Positions 9,700 through 18,239 of a stretch of 64,000 nt of DNA are shown here, one piece after another; the stretch's first letter is position 1; each line of letters begins with the position of its first letter. Origin of the DNA: CAZBYL01 sp964496275. GTDB taxonomy: Bacteria; Synergistota; Synergistia; Synergistales; Synergistaceae. The notes under the pieces were generated by a model. That model searched no databases and was not told the origin of the DNA. It saw only the letters and a program-made list of their open reading frames with translations. Both the position numbers and the translations under genes were made by a program. Location: contig CAZBYL010000001.1 of assembly GCA_964496275.1 (NCBI GenBank), positions 43,832 through 107,831 on the forward strand, read 5' to 3'.

Positions 9700-10225
9700 T
9701 CGGAGCCACCTCTTTTGTTATACTGTAAATCAGATGGGGCATCTTGCAGTCTTTGTATATTTTAACAAATTCGCCTTCCTGCCTCATACCTATACGTTCT
9801 GCAACCTTTAATGAAGAGGTGTTGTTTGGACGTATCTCCGCTATAACCTTATCAGTTTTCAAAGTGTCAAATGCGTATTTAATACAAGCGGCTGCACCCT
9901 CGGACGCATACCCCCGCCCCCAATATTCCTTAGCTAAAATATAGGCAATACCAATGTGCCTTTCCCCTTCTATAGTTTCTATCAGAGGCCCAATCACACC
10001 TATAAAAGCACCGGTATTTTTATCAATCGCAGCAAAAAAACTGAATCCGTCTTCTTCATAGCGGGATAGATTTTTTTTAATCCAATCTAAGACTTCTTCG
10101 TCAGTGAAAGCATGCTCCCAAGCATACATAATTTCAACATTCTGCAATATCTTACAAAGTTCAATATAATCATCATAAGTAATTTTTCTGAATAAAAGTC
10201 TTTCACTCGACAATACGATATTCAT
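9686..10225 (-). CDS. GNAT acetyltransferase, RimJ/RimL-like
   Basis: A 179-residue protein of the GNAT_3 (RimJ/RimL) type that transfers acetyl from acetyl-CoA to an amine. It opens with VLSSERLLFRKITYDDY, the usual strand-turn start of this group. It has the acetyl-CoA site motif YWGRGYASEGAAACIKYAF (about residues 118-136) and a C-terminal NTSSLKVAERIGMRQEGEF segment, again typical. Substrate cannot be told: ribosomal protein N-termini, spermidine and drugs are all known for the family. It precedes and overlaps the GtrB-like gene, which may mean only translational coupling. It is divergent from the MBL-fold hydrolase. Confidence 0.88.
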   Translation of the reverse strand: MNIVLSSERLLFRKITYDDYIELCKILQNVEIMYAWEHAFTDEEVLDWIKKNLSRYEEDGFSFFAAIDKNTGAFIGVIGPLIETIEGERHIGIAYILAKEYWGRGYASEGAAACIKYAFDTLKTDKVIAEIRPNNTSSLKVAERIGMRQEGEFVKIYKDCKMPHLIYSITKEVAPNERS

Positions 10226-10432
10226 AGTCTCTGAATCTCCCGACCGTTATCTCCATATTTTATGACGTCAGCTGCATAAAAAAATCTTTGTAAGCATCGC
10301 AAGAGAGCACATATACGAATTGCAAATGCTTTTCTCTTACTATAAACTAACCTCACGTAAAATGAAAGCAGTATGCTCCGGCATATAATACCGGCAATGG
10401 TGCCATACTTATATAACGGAAGGGGAATCTAT

Positions 10433-11311
10433 ATGTACGAACTTATACAAGTCTCAGAAAAAAGCTACTATATTCAAAGCCCGGCAAAGATAGGACTTTA
10501 CAGATTGAATGACACGGACGTCTGCCTGATCGACAGCGGAAGCGATAAAGAAGCAGGACGCAAGGTACGGCAGGTTTTAGACGCAAACGGGTGGCATCTG
10601 ACAACAATATACAATACTCATTCCAATGCCGACCATATCGGCGGAAATAAATATCTGCAGACACAAACTAAATGTAGAATATTCGCTCCCGGAATCGACT
10701 GTGATTTTACAAGACACCCTCTTTTAGAGCCATCTTTCCTTTATGGGGGCTATCCCGTCAAAGATCTTCGCCACAAGTTTTTAATGGCACAGGAGAGTGA
10801 CGCGGAATATTTAACTAAAGAAGCTTTGCCCGATGGGTTTGAAATAATAAGTTTGCCGGGACATTTCTTTGACATGGTAGGATATAGAACACCCGATGAC
10901 ACAGTCTACCTGGCAGATTGCCTATCGAGCATAGAGACCTTGGATAAATACCGTATTTCTTTCGTATATGATGTGGAATCGTACTTAAATACACTTGAAA
11001 CCGTAAAGTCATTAAAAGCAAAAACATTTGTACCTGCCCATGCAGAAGCTTCGGATAAGATTGATGTCCTGGCACAATATAATATTGATAAAGTTCTCGA
11101 AACAGCCGAATTGATAATATCTCTTTGCTGTGAACCACTATGTTTTGAAGCGATTTTACAAAAAATCTTCACAGTCTATAATTTGACAATGAACTTTGAG
11201 CAGTACGTTCTGGTAGGCAGTACCGTCAGGTCATACCTGTCATGGCTAAAAGACACAGGGAAAATAAGCGCAAAATTCGAGGCAAATCTACTCATCTGGG
11301 AGAGATTATAG
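10433..11311 (+). CDS. MBL-fold metallo-hydrolase
   Basis: A 292-residue metallo-beta-lactamase-fold protein. The start at 10433 is preferred because GGAAGGGG sits 7 bases upstream; 20 more codons upstream are open but lack a site. The metal-binding signature reads THSNADHIGGN (about residues 60-70), so the second His of the usual HxHxDH is Asn, a variant found in a subgroup of MBL proteins. The other expected ligands are present: His in LPGHFFD, Asp in YLADCL and His in VPAHAEA. The C-terminal 80 residues look helical, like a small winged-helix add-on. Substrate is unknown; hydrolysis of a thioester, lactone or phosphoester is possible for the fold. It stands alone on the plus strand. Confidence 0.85.
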   Translation: MYELIQVSEKSYYIQSPAKIGLYRLNDTDVCLIDSGSDKEAGRKVRQVLDANGWHLTTIYNTHSNADHIGGNKYLQTQTKCRIFAPGIDCDFTRHPLLEPSFLYGGYPVKDLRHKFLMAQESDAEYLTKEALPDGFEIISLPGHFFDMVGYRTPDDTVYLADCLSSIETLDKYRISFVYDVESYLNTLETVKSLKAKTFVPAHAEASDKIDVLAQYNIDKVLETAELIISLCCEPLCFEAILQKIFTVYNLTMNFEQYVLVGSTVRSYLSWLKDTGKISAKFEANLLIWERL

Positions 11312-11320
11312 TTGTTACGT

Positions 11321-11366
11321 CAGAACCGGTGGCACAGACAATATTTTCTCTGCTCCACCGGTTCTG
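11321..11366 (+). terminator. Long inverted repeat after the MBL-fold gene
   Basis: Perfect 12-bp arms CAGAACCGGTGG (11321-11332) and its complement (11355-11366) with a 22-base loop, beginning 10 bases after the stop codon. No U-tract follows directly, so termination may be inefficient, but position suggests a 3' end structure. Confidence 0.55.
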
Positions 11367-11570
11367 CAATGCTGCAATCGTATCCCGCTGCTCCGTTATT
11401 TTAAATTTTTAGTAATGTAATATATTTTCGCTGAACATCGGTTCATCTGCACGTTAATTGTGTTGCTCGAAATTAGAATATCTGTCCGGGCAGTTTTTTG
11501 CTTCACTTTTGGGGGAAACAGAGAATCATATTCTTTAGTTTCTTTTTCGTCAATAAAATATCCTTCAAGG

Positions 11571-11963
11571 TTATCCCTTTATGAAAGATCCAATCTCTAT
11601 CAAATTACCCTCAGGGTCCGCAATATAGCAGGTTCTTTGACCTCACGGTTCAGTTGTCGGAATCATCACAGGTTTGCCCCCTGCAGATGTGATTTCCTTG
11701 AAGGCTTTATCCACTTCCGAATAATTAGAAACTCCAAGCGCTATCTCATAATGGCCGTTTACTCCTGTAACGTAGGAAAATTTCCTTCCTGTCATTTTTT
11801 CAAAATCAGATTTTCTGTAAAGCAAAAACAGTGTTCCGTCTTTCTCCAGATACACATTGGAGGTGTCCTCTTCCTCTTTAATTTCAAAGCCGAGCACGTC
11901 CCTATAAAAGCGAACCATCACAGCCATATCGTCTACCATAATTCCAAATCCCTCTAACTTCAT
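11571..11963 (-). pseudogene. VOC-family (glyoxalase/bleomycin-resistance fold) gene with an in-frame stop
   Basis: Small VOC-domain protein. Translation from the ATG at 11963 (GGAGGGG upstream) gives MKLEGFGIMVDDMAVMVRFY, the usual first beta-alpha unit, and runs to ...VMIPTTEP, where TGA (11643-11645) stops it. In the same frame the sequence continues GQRTCYIADPEGNLIEI and then stops at 11571, which is exactly the conserved last strand of the family including the metal-ligand Glu. Homologues have Trp (TGG) at the stop, so this is best read as a TGG to TGA mutation or a base error. The truncated product would lack the last beta strand. No SECIS-like hairpin follows, so selenocysteine is unlikely. 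Confidence 0.72.
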
Positions 11964-12130
11964 CTTTACCCCTCCAACATGTGTATTATTTTTTAAATTT
12001 ATTCCGGGATAAAATTGCATGAGTTACAAATTCATTGTTATGAAACAATATACATGTCATACAATACAGACGGATTTTTCATCTGCTCTCTCAAAAACAT
12101 ACACATAGCTTGAAATTAATATTACGGCTT

Positions 12131-12178
12131 TTTTGAAAATAGGACAGCAAGTCAATTATTGCAATTGTTCTTGCTGTC
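12131..12178 (-). terminator. Terminator-like hairpin after fdhA
   Basis: Perfect 9-bp arms GACAGCAAG (12143-12151) and its complement (12170-12178), 11 bases past the fdhA stop, followed in the minus direction by CTATTTTC. It is a plausible intrinsic terminator with a modest U-tract. Confidence 0.6.
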
Positions 12179-12189
12179 TCAAGTTATCC

Positions 12190-14883
12190 TTATTTACCTT
12201 TTCTGAGTCTTACACTGTTGACCTTAAACGCAGGTGTTTCCGATGTCGGGTCAAGAGCAGATGCCGTTATCTGGTTTGCGGCAGATTCAGAGAAATGAAA
12301 GGGAATGAAAACCATCCCAGCAGGTACTCGCTCGGACAGCCTGGCTCTTCCGCTGACTTCGCCCCTCCGCGATTCTGCCGTCATAAAGTCCTCATTGTTT
12401 ATCGATAATGCAGCGGCATCTTTCGGATTTATCTCGATATAGAGCTCCTTCTCTTTTCCGGAAAGAGCGCTCCTTCTCGTCATAGAGCCGGAATGATAGT
12501 GATACAGAGTTCGCCCTGTGGAAGCCATAAACGGGTAATCAGTATCCGGTGTCTCGTGCGGACTGTCCCATTCACACGGCAGAAACAGCATCTTTCCGCT
12601 TGGGCGCGCACATTTTTCAGAGTGAAGAATAGGTGTGCCGGGATGATTTTCGTTCGGGCACGGCCACTGTAAAAATCCTTTGTCAAGCCTATCGTATGTC
12701 ACCCCTGCATACGATGAGACAAACCTTCTTATCTCCTCAAATATTTCCTGCGGAGAGGTGTAACGCCAGTTATATCCCATACGACGGGCAAGTTCGCCAA
12801 AGGTTCGCCAGTCATCCCGCGCTTCTCCTGGTGCATTACAGGCTTTTCTCAGACGCTGCACGGCACGTATAGTATTGGTACAGGTTCCGTCCTTCTCCGG
12901 CCAGCATGCAGCAGGCAAAACAACGTCCGCAAGAGCGGCTGTCTCCGTGAGAAAAATATCCTGAACAACCATGAAATCCAACGAATTTAACGCAGCTTCG
13001 GTATGTTTTGTATCGGCATCCGTTACGGCGGGGTTCTCGCCCATTATGAAAAGTGCTTTCAAAGTGCCCGCACCGGCAGCAGCCATCATCGGAGCCACAG
13101 AAAGTCCGCGCTCTTTGGGCAGTTCGCAACCCCATACTTCACGTACCTTCGCCGCGCCCTCGGGTGAATCGGCTTTCAGATACCCAGGCAGCGTCAAAGG
13201 CAGACACCCCATGTCACATGCACCCTGCACGTTCCCCTGCCCTCTCAGAGGATTCACACCGGTACCGGGCCTTCCGAGATTACCGCAGAGCATAGCCAAG
13301 TCACATAGGCATCGGACATTGTTCGTTCCGCTCGTGTGCTGCGTTATGCCCATTGTGTAGAACACAGCCGCATTAGGTGCACCGCCGTATGTTCTTGCGG
13401 CAAGGCGAATTGTTTCAGCCGGTACTCCCGTTATCCCTTCCGCAGCTTCGGGCGGGTACTTGCGCACTACTTCGTACAGCTCTTTAAAGCCTTCCGTGCG
13501 CTCTGTTATAAATTTCTCGTCGTACAGTTTTTCTTCTATTATTACATTCATCATAGAGTTCAGCAAAGCGGTGTCGGTACCGCACCTCTGCTGCACAAAA
13601 ACAGAGGCCGCCGCCGCAAGCTCTATACGCCTCGGGTCGCATACTATAAGCGAAGCGCCCTGTCTCACACGTTCCTTGATCATCGAGGCTATTACAGGGT
13701 GCGTCTCAGTGGTATTAGACCCGATAACCATAATTGCATCAGCCGATTTTATAGACTCATAGTCATTTGTCATTGCTCCGCTTCCGAAGGCCTCACCGAG
13801 GCCCGCAACAGTTGCGGAGTGTCAAAGGTGCGCGCAGTGGTCAACGTTGTTTGTACGCATGACCTCTCTGGCAAAACGCTGCATAAGGTAGTTATCTTCA
13901 TTGGTACAGCGCGCCGAAGCAAAAAAGCCTGTTTGCCCCATGTTGCGGGACAATCCGGCCGCAACAACGTCAAGAGCCTCATCCCAAGATGCCTCTCTGA
14001 ATACACCGTTCTCCTTAATAAGAGGGGTCTTCAAACGTTCTTCGGAATTTACGAACTCCCAGCCAAATCTGCCTTTGACGCAGCTTCTTCCGCCGTTTAC
14101 CGATGCCATGTCGCTGTGGTCGGACGTCACGTTTACGAGCTTTCCGTCCGAGGCGCTCACCTCAGCTACCAGAGAGCAGCCCACCCCGCAATAGGGACAA
14201 ACGGTTTTTACGCGTTTTCTCGTCCAAGCCGCTCCCGCATTCAAATTCGAACGCTCACATAAAGCTCCGGTAGGACAAACCGCCACACATTGACCGCAAG
14301 ATTTACAATCTGAAGACTCCATGCCAAAATCGGCCGGGCTCTGTATTGCAGTGAATATTCCCCTGTTCTCAAAATCTATCGCACGGTACTGCGCATGACT
14401 GTCGCAAACTCGAACACAGCGACCGCAAAGCACACACTTATCAGGTTCGCGTATAAAGAAATGATTCGATTCATCCGCGGGATGCGGTGTCGGCACCTCG
14501 TCACCGCGCCACGCAAACGAATCACGTTTAATACCGAAATGGTCTGCCAGCTTCTGCAAATCGCAACGGCCATTTGCGCTGCAATACAAGCACACAAACG
14601 GATGGCGCACCAGCATCAGTTCTAAAACGGAACGCCTTATTTCACGCAGTTCCGGGCTTTCGGTTGTAATCTCCATTCCCTCTGCCAACGGCATAACACA
14701 AGAAGCCACGGGTTTCGGATATCCTTTAACTTCAACAATACATAGACGGCAACCGCCATACGACTCAAGAGCCGGATGGTCGCACAGCGAAGGAATCCAA
14801 ATCCCAGCTTCACGCGCCGCCTGTAAAATGGTCATCCCCTCAGTGTAGGAGATCTTCTTCCCATTGATAAACGCATTCCCCAC
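12190..14883 (-). CDS. fdhA: Selenocysteine formate dehydrogenase, catalytic alpha subunit
   Basis: Oxidises formate to CO2, or the reverse, at a molybdenum or tungsten bis-pterin site. Read through the TGA at 13822-13824 it is an 897-residue protein; the stretch CAHL-Sec-HSATVAGL matches the Sec site of FDH-H-like enzymes. In order: a 2Fe-2S domain (C34, C45, C48, C62), a His/Cys 4Fe-4S site (H94, C98, C101, C107), two ferredoxin clusters (C150-C160 and C193-C203), the CPYCGVGC 4Fe-4S site (C229, C232, C236), the pterin domains, and a C-terminal pterin-binding barrel. The NuoG-like N-terminus implies a partner that takes electrons to NAD or ferredoxin; no such subunit gene lies next to it in the window. 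The C-terminal 527 codons would be lost without Sec decoding, which needs selABCD elsewhere. Confidence 0.94.
13776..13824 (-). promoter_or_regulatory. Bacterial SECIS element of fdhA with the Sec TGA codon
   Basis: Directly after the TGA the mRNA can form a lower 6-bp helix CUCCGC (13819-13814) with GCGGAG (13781-13776), an internal loop, and a perfect upper helix GGCCUC (13803-13798) with GAGGCC (13794-13789) closed by a GGU loop. The apical GGU falls 25-27 bases after the TGA, about where SelB-binding loops lie in known fdh SECIS hairpins. The structure is read from the sequence; SelB binding is inferred. Confidence 0.82.
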
Positions 14884-15092
14884 AATGCATCATCTCCTCC
14901 GGTCGTTCTTCATAATCACATTATAATAAGCAGCCAATGTTTACTCAAATATATTCTTGTGAAATACAACAATATATTTTTCAGCCACCCCAATAAGGGC
15001 ACAAAACTTCTTGCTTCTGCCAACGATAGTAAAGATTCATAACCTATTATCCGACAAGTGTCAAGAGCGGTGCATGTTTTGCTGCTGTATAT

Positions 15093-15115
15093 TTGTAGGT
15101 TTGACAAACCTACAA
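15093..15115. promoter_or_regulatory. Perfect 23-bp palindrome, operator-like
   Basis: Arms TTGTAGGTTTG and CAAACCTACAA are separated by a single A. It lies about 210 bases upstream of fdhA and 28 bases upstream of a good plus-strand promoter, so it could be an operator for either direction. The binding protein is not recognised. It has no following U-tract, so it is not a good terminator. Confidence 0.5.
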
Positions 15116-15142
15116 TATTTTAACATGGACATTTTTCTCCGC

Positions 15143-15172
15143 TTGACAAAATTAACACTTTAGGTGTATATC
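15143..15172 (+). promoter_or_regulatory. Sigma-70-like promoter
   Basis: TTGACA (15143-15148), an 18-base spacer and TATATC (15167-15172). It points into the run of gene fragments at 15.16-16.7 kb and may have served the original operon. Confidence 0.5.
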
Positions 15173-15338
15173 ATTCACGTTCAAGGATATAGATAACCTA
15201 AACAAGGATTTTAGAAAAGCCCCGTCTTCCGATTATTCAAAGGAACTTGCCGCCCTTACTTCCGCGGCTTTTGCTGTCTATATGGTGCGTTCAAAAGTGA
15301 TGCAGATGATAGGCGGCCTCGGCACGTTTATCAAATAA
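15156..15338 (+). pseudogene. Unrecognised open-frame remnant
   Basis: An open frame without a usable start codon that ends at TAA 15336-15338. It encodes about 60 residues with a protein-like composition, including SKELAALTSAAFAVYMVRSK and a final GGLGTFIK. It is read as the C-terminal piece of a lost gene because it has a normal stop and is followed at once by another gene fragment in a second frame. The family is not recognised. Confidence 0.35.
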
Positions 15339-15718
15339 CAAAAAAACAAAGCCTTGTCATCTCCAAGTGCGGGGCGCCGTTCAAATCAGCAGCCGCCGAC
15401 ATAAATGGCGGTCAGAAAATACTTGCCAACGGAAATTTCTACATTTTGGACGTCGATACAGAGCGCGTTTCCCCGTATTACATCAAAACGTTCCTCGACA
15501 GAGGGACTGGTATGAAACTGCTTAACAGCATCGCGCGCGGCGGACGTTTTCAGATAATATCCCCCAACGCGCTGAGAAGAATGCCGATCCCGCTTGTCGA
15601 AGCGGAAAAGCGCAAAGATACGGCTTGGAAATATCAGGCAGTGCTCAGAAAGCTTCAGGAGCTGAAAAAAGAGGAAGCCTCAGAACCGGCCAATCTCAAA
15701 AATATTTTTGTCGAATAA
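15329..15718 (+). pseudogene. Fragment resembling a type I restriction DNA-recognition domain
   Basis: About 130 residues in one frame, running from QSLVISKCGAPFKSAA through YYIKTFLDRGTGMKLLNSIA and ISPNALRRMPIPL to a final helix KYQAVLRKLQELKKEEA and a stop. The pattern of a partner-contact strand, then ...FL.S..G...L...A.G..I..IS...L..IPIPL..., then a coiled-coil helix is that of the target-recognition half domains of HsdS or of N-6 methylases with a built-in recognition domain. No ATG start exists; a TTG at 15446 would give only the last 90 residues. No methylase domain or restriction subunit is present, so it is a remnant. The family assignment is by pattern only. Confidence 0.45.
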
Positions 15719-15785
15719 CACAAGCACACGTCGCCGCAAATAATCATATTTTTTCAACTACAACCAATATACAGGAGGAACTTCA

Positions 15786-15970
15786 ATGAATCTGTTACAG
15801 GTAAAGAAGTACACATTGGTAATGACACTGTGTCGGTCACAGACGAAATAGAGGAGCAGGAAAAAGAGACGAAAGAAATGAACGACACGATGATGCTTTT
15901 TGGAGTTGACCCTTCGACCGGAAATATCGGATACACTTACGCGCTTATTAAAAAGAACGGAGGCTGCTGA
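15786..15970 (+). pseudogene. Small frameshifted gene
   Basis: A strong AGGAGG lies 7 bases before ATG 15786, but that frame stops after 21 codons. One base over, a 60-codon frame (15788-15970) runs ESVTGKEVHIGNDTVSV...GYTYALIKKNGGC and ends just before the next gene. The simplest reading is a single-base frameshift near the start of a small acidic protein. It is upstream of, and spaced like, a partner of the 15973 gene. The family is not recognised. Confidence 0.45.
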
Positions 15971-15972
15971 TT

Positions 15973-16680
15973 TTGCAGAACGATGACCTTATAATGACAG
16001 GCTGTGACAGAGACCGCGTTAAATCAGAATTCAGGGAACTACTGATGGGAATGGGCTTTTGCTGCGACAAAGCGTCCACTTACGCCGACTTCTTCGCCAT
16101 GTACATACACAGCATGGACAAGACTGACGATGGAGTTGTGGTCACACTGTGGGAAGACGCGTCCAAATCATTCTCTCTCAATAAGGACATGACCGAGTAC
16201 GATCTGGAGGATGAACTGTCCTTTCAGGCCATGGTCATTCAGGACAGCAGACTGCCTGAAACTGCGGATGAGATAAGGGCGATGCTCGACTCAAACCCGA
16301 AAATGAAAAATCTGGCCGACCACAGGGATGAAATATTTGCGAAATTTGATGAATACTACGAACTCGGGCGAAAAATCGGAGCGTTTGTCTGCCTCTCAGA
16401 CTATGACACCGTTGAACAAAAAGGTGAACATACGGTTTATTCCTGCATCGGAGAATGCAGCATATCGGACGACGATATGTTGGGCAATATCGACCGCTTT
16501 AATGAACTGGAAGCTGAGCTGACGTCCGTAATGCAGGTTGCAGATGGAAATTTTAACTGCAGGCGGGATGCTTCTGAGGCCAAAAATGATATTGAGATGA
16601 TGAAAATGCAGATCACAGGCGAGCTTGAAGGCTGGGATTCCTGGAATGAACAGATGAGAGAACTGGAACAAAGTGAATGA
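15973..16680 (+). CDS. Hypothetical acidic protein
   Basis: A 235-residue soluble, acidic protein rich in Asp, Glu and Met, with no signal peptide and no membrane segment. The TTG start at 15973 is chosen for the GGAGG ten bases upstream; an in-frame ATG follows a few codons later. Predicted helices dominate, with LADHRDEIFAKFDEYYELGRK in the middle and a helix-rich end. It follows the recognition-domain fragment and a frameshifted small gene on the same strand, so it may be the last intact member of a decayed defence or mobile operon. No family was recognised and no catalytic motif can be pointed out. Confidence 0.6.
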   Translation: MQNDDLIMTGCDRDRVKSEFRELLMGMGFCCDKASTYADFFAMYIHSMDKTDDGVVVTLWEDASKSFSLNKDMTEYDLEDELSFQAMVIQDSRLPETADEIRAMLDSNPKMKNLADHRDEIFAKFDEYYELGRKIGAFVCLSDYDTVEQKGEHTVYSCIGECSISDDDMLGNIDRFNELEAELTSVMQVADGNFNCRRDASEAKNDIEMMKMQITGELEGWDSWNEQMRELEQSE

Positions 16681-16707
16681 CTTTACAAAGAATAGAAAGG
16701 TACTGAC

Positions 16708-16773
16708 ATGATCATAACCTATAACGGACATATGCTTGGGCTTACCGCCGTGACGCTGGGCTCGTTTGCATGA
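16708..16773 (+). pseudogene. Truncated gene start
   Basis: AGAAAGG, then ATG and 21 codons (MIITYNGHMLGLTAVTLGSF...) ending at TGA. It has a good site for ribosomes and a beta-strand-like start, so it looks like the 5' end of a gene whose remainder has been lost. Nothing downstream continues it in any frame that I can follow. Confidence 0.35.
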
Positions 16774-17464
16774 TTACACTGGGCTCATGCGGATGATTTT
16801 AGGTGCGCTTGTCGATGCGGAATATTCAGTTAATTTTAAATAATATGTTAGAAGTATTGTTGAGCAATGGCGGAAAGGGGCAAATGATGGCAAACTGCGG
16901 CAATATTTTACTCTCTTGCATATATGCTAACTATATGTTATCCTTATACATACAACACGTTATCTAATAGGAGAATCGCATAACATACGGCTACTCGGAA
17001 AACAGCACAGCAAGAGCTCTCAAAAGCAACAACATTTTCAAGAAGCACATTATGGAGAAATTTAAAAAATCTAAAGCAGAAAGTGAGATAAAGAGGTAGG
17101 AGAGAAACAGGCATAACGAAAAGGCCATTTATTCGGTGACAGCAAGAGAAAAATAGAATTTAGCTGTTCCGCCTGAGAGGAACACTCCGTCCGTGCCGTC
17201 GATCACGGAACGGAGTGGCTGCAATCCGAAACCACCGACAGCAGATACGGAAGCTATGCTAAACACAGTGACAGCAACATTTTCCAAGATATTACCGAAG
17301 CTGAAAAAACCGATAAAACCGATAAAACCAACAAAATACAACATAGAAAAAATTGCTCTTTTGATACAAAAATGCCGCACCTCAAACGGGCGGAATGGTG
17401 ACGGGATTACTTTCGAAAAATCACAGTTAAAAGCAAAACTTACCGTATGTCAAACGACGCCTTT

Positions 17465-17490
17465 AAAGCCTTCCCACAGGGGAAGGCTTT
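17465..17490. repeat. Perfect 11-bp hairpin
   Basis: Arms AAAGCCTTCCC (17465-17475) and GGGAAGGCTTT (17480-17490) around an ACAG loop. It is not next to any intact gene. Similar GCCTTCCC/GGGAAGGC hairpins occur as dispersed repeats in gut bacteria, so this may be a mobile mini-element rather than a terminator. Confidence 0.5.
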
Positions 17491-17513
17491 TAGAACCAAT
17501 GCCGGAAGCGCTC

Positions 17514-17582
17514 GTCAATAGTTTGTCGGTAGTACGTCGGCAGAATGCCGATTCCCCGTCGGTAGTTTGTCAATCGTTTGTC
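17514..17582. repeat. Cluster of short direct and inverted repeats
   Basis: Two copies of GTCAATnGTTTGTC (17514-17527 and 17569-17582) enclose two copies of GTCGGTAGT (17525-17533 and 17558-17566) and a TCGGCA-GAA-TGCCGA palindrome (17537-17551). The arrangement is compact and non-coding, and could be a transposon end or protein-binding array. Confidence 0.45.
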
Positions 17583-18078
17583 CACGCCATTAGATTAGTT
17601 CATGTACTCGTCTGTGTCGTAACGGTGTACTCGTCGCCAGCGTTGTGATGTGCCCGGCACCCGCGTGATGCTGTTAGCGCAAAAAACGGAATCATGTTGC
17701 ATTGGGTGCGTAATATTCAGCAATAATGAAACATACCCTTCATCGATGGAAGTCGTTGTCGAAGGCTATGAAATCGGTATGTTGGGAGGTAGAAATGAGA
17801 ACGTTGGCATAGGCGCTGATGACAGGGCTGGAATCGCTTTATTATAGTTATTCAGAAATAGCAGTCATAATATCTGATAGTTAACGGCGAAGAATTTGGC
17901 TGACTCGGTTCTCAATATCTGATTTCCAATAATAAGGCTGTTCTAAACGAAATAAATGAATCCAAATATGTAATGGAATTGGATAAATGTGGTAATAATG
18001 AATATAAAACTTACAACTTACCAGTAACCGCGGATTTTACATCTTATATCGAAAACAATACTACGTTCAGAATTGTGT

Positions 18079-18119
18079 AAACGCCCTGCTGAATTTGTCG
18101 TTCAGCAGAGCGTTTTTTT
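18079..18119 (+). terminator. Intrinsic terminator after a lost plus-strand gene
   Basis: Stem CTGCTGAA / TTCAGCAG with flanking AACGC and GCGTT pairing, then seven T. It follows directly the stop of the C-terminal fragment at 17.9-18.08 kb, showing that a real gene once ended here. Confidence 0.85.
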
Positions 18120-18184
18120 GCTCTTTTACTTATTAGTACGTGAGGTACTGGCGGATAGAAATAGTATCAAACCAGTATCACGGT

Positions 18185-18231
18185 GGGAGAAAATAGGTCG
18201 CAAACCCAGTGTTCATGCGGGTTTGCGACCT
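18185..18231 (-). terminator. Terminator of guaA
   Basis: Perfect 13-bp arms AGGTCGCAAACCC (18195-18207) and its complement (18219-18231), nine bases after the guaA stop, followed in the minus direction by ATTTTCTCCC. Confidence 0.8.
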
Positions 18232-18239
18232 CTGCTATC

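Larger units (their letters stand above)
16774..18078. other. Decayed intergenic region
   Basis: About 1.3 kb with only gene scraps. At 16980-17099 a 39-codon frame (TYGYSENSTARALKSNN...) follows AGGAG but lacks a normal start, having ATA. At 17910-18080 a frame ending ...NNEYKTYNLPVTADFTSYI...FRIV and a proper stop looks like the C-terminus of a lost protein. In between are repeats and a hairpin, listed separately. Longer open frames here have poor coding character and are not called. Confidence 0.5.

Noticed and set aside
11643..11645. Selenocysteine at the TGA in the VOC gene
   Set aside because: Homologues have Trp there, not Cys, and no hairpin with a GGU apex follows; a nonsense change or base error is simpler.
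14916..15107. Short minus-strand frame upstream of fdhA
   Set aside because: No ribosome site, composition unlike coding sequence, and it overlaps the palindrome and likely promoter region.
15093..15115. Terminator for a gene ending upstream
   Set aside because: A one-base loop, no U-tract and no gene ending nearby make an operator more likely.
17465..17582. CRISPR array
   Set aside because: Only two copies each of two different short repeats, with no regular spacer length and no cas genes.
17129..17648. Two overlapping open frames on opposite strands (83 and 151 codons)
   Set aside because: Neither has a good ribosome site or recognisable family, and the area is full of repeats; they look like chance frames.
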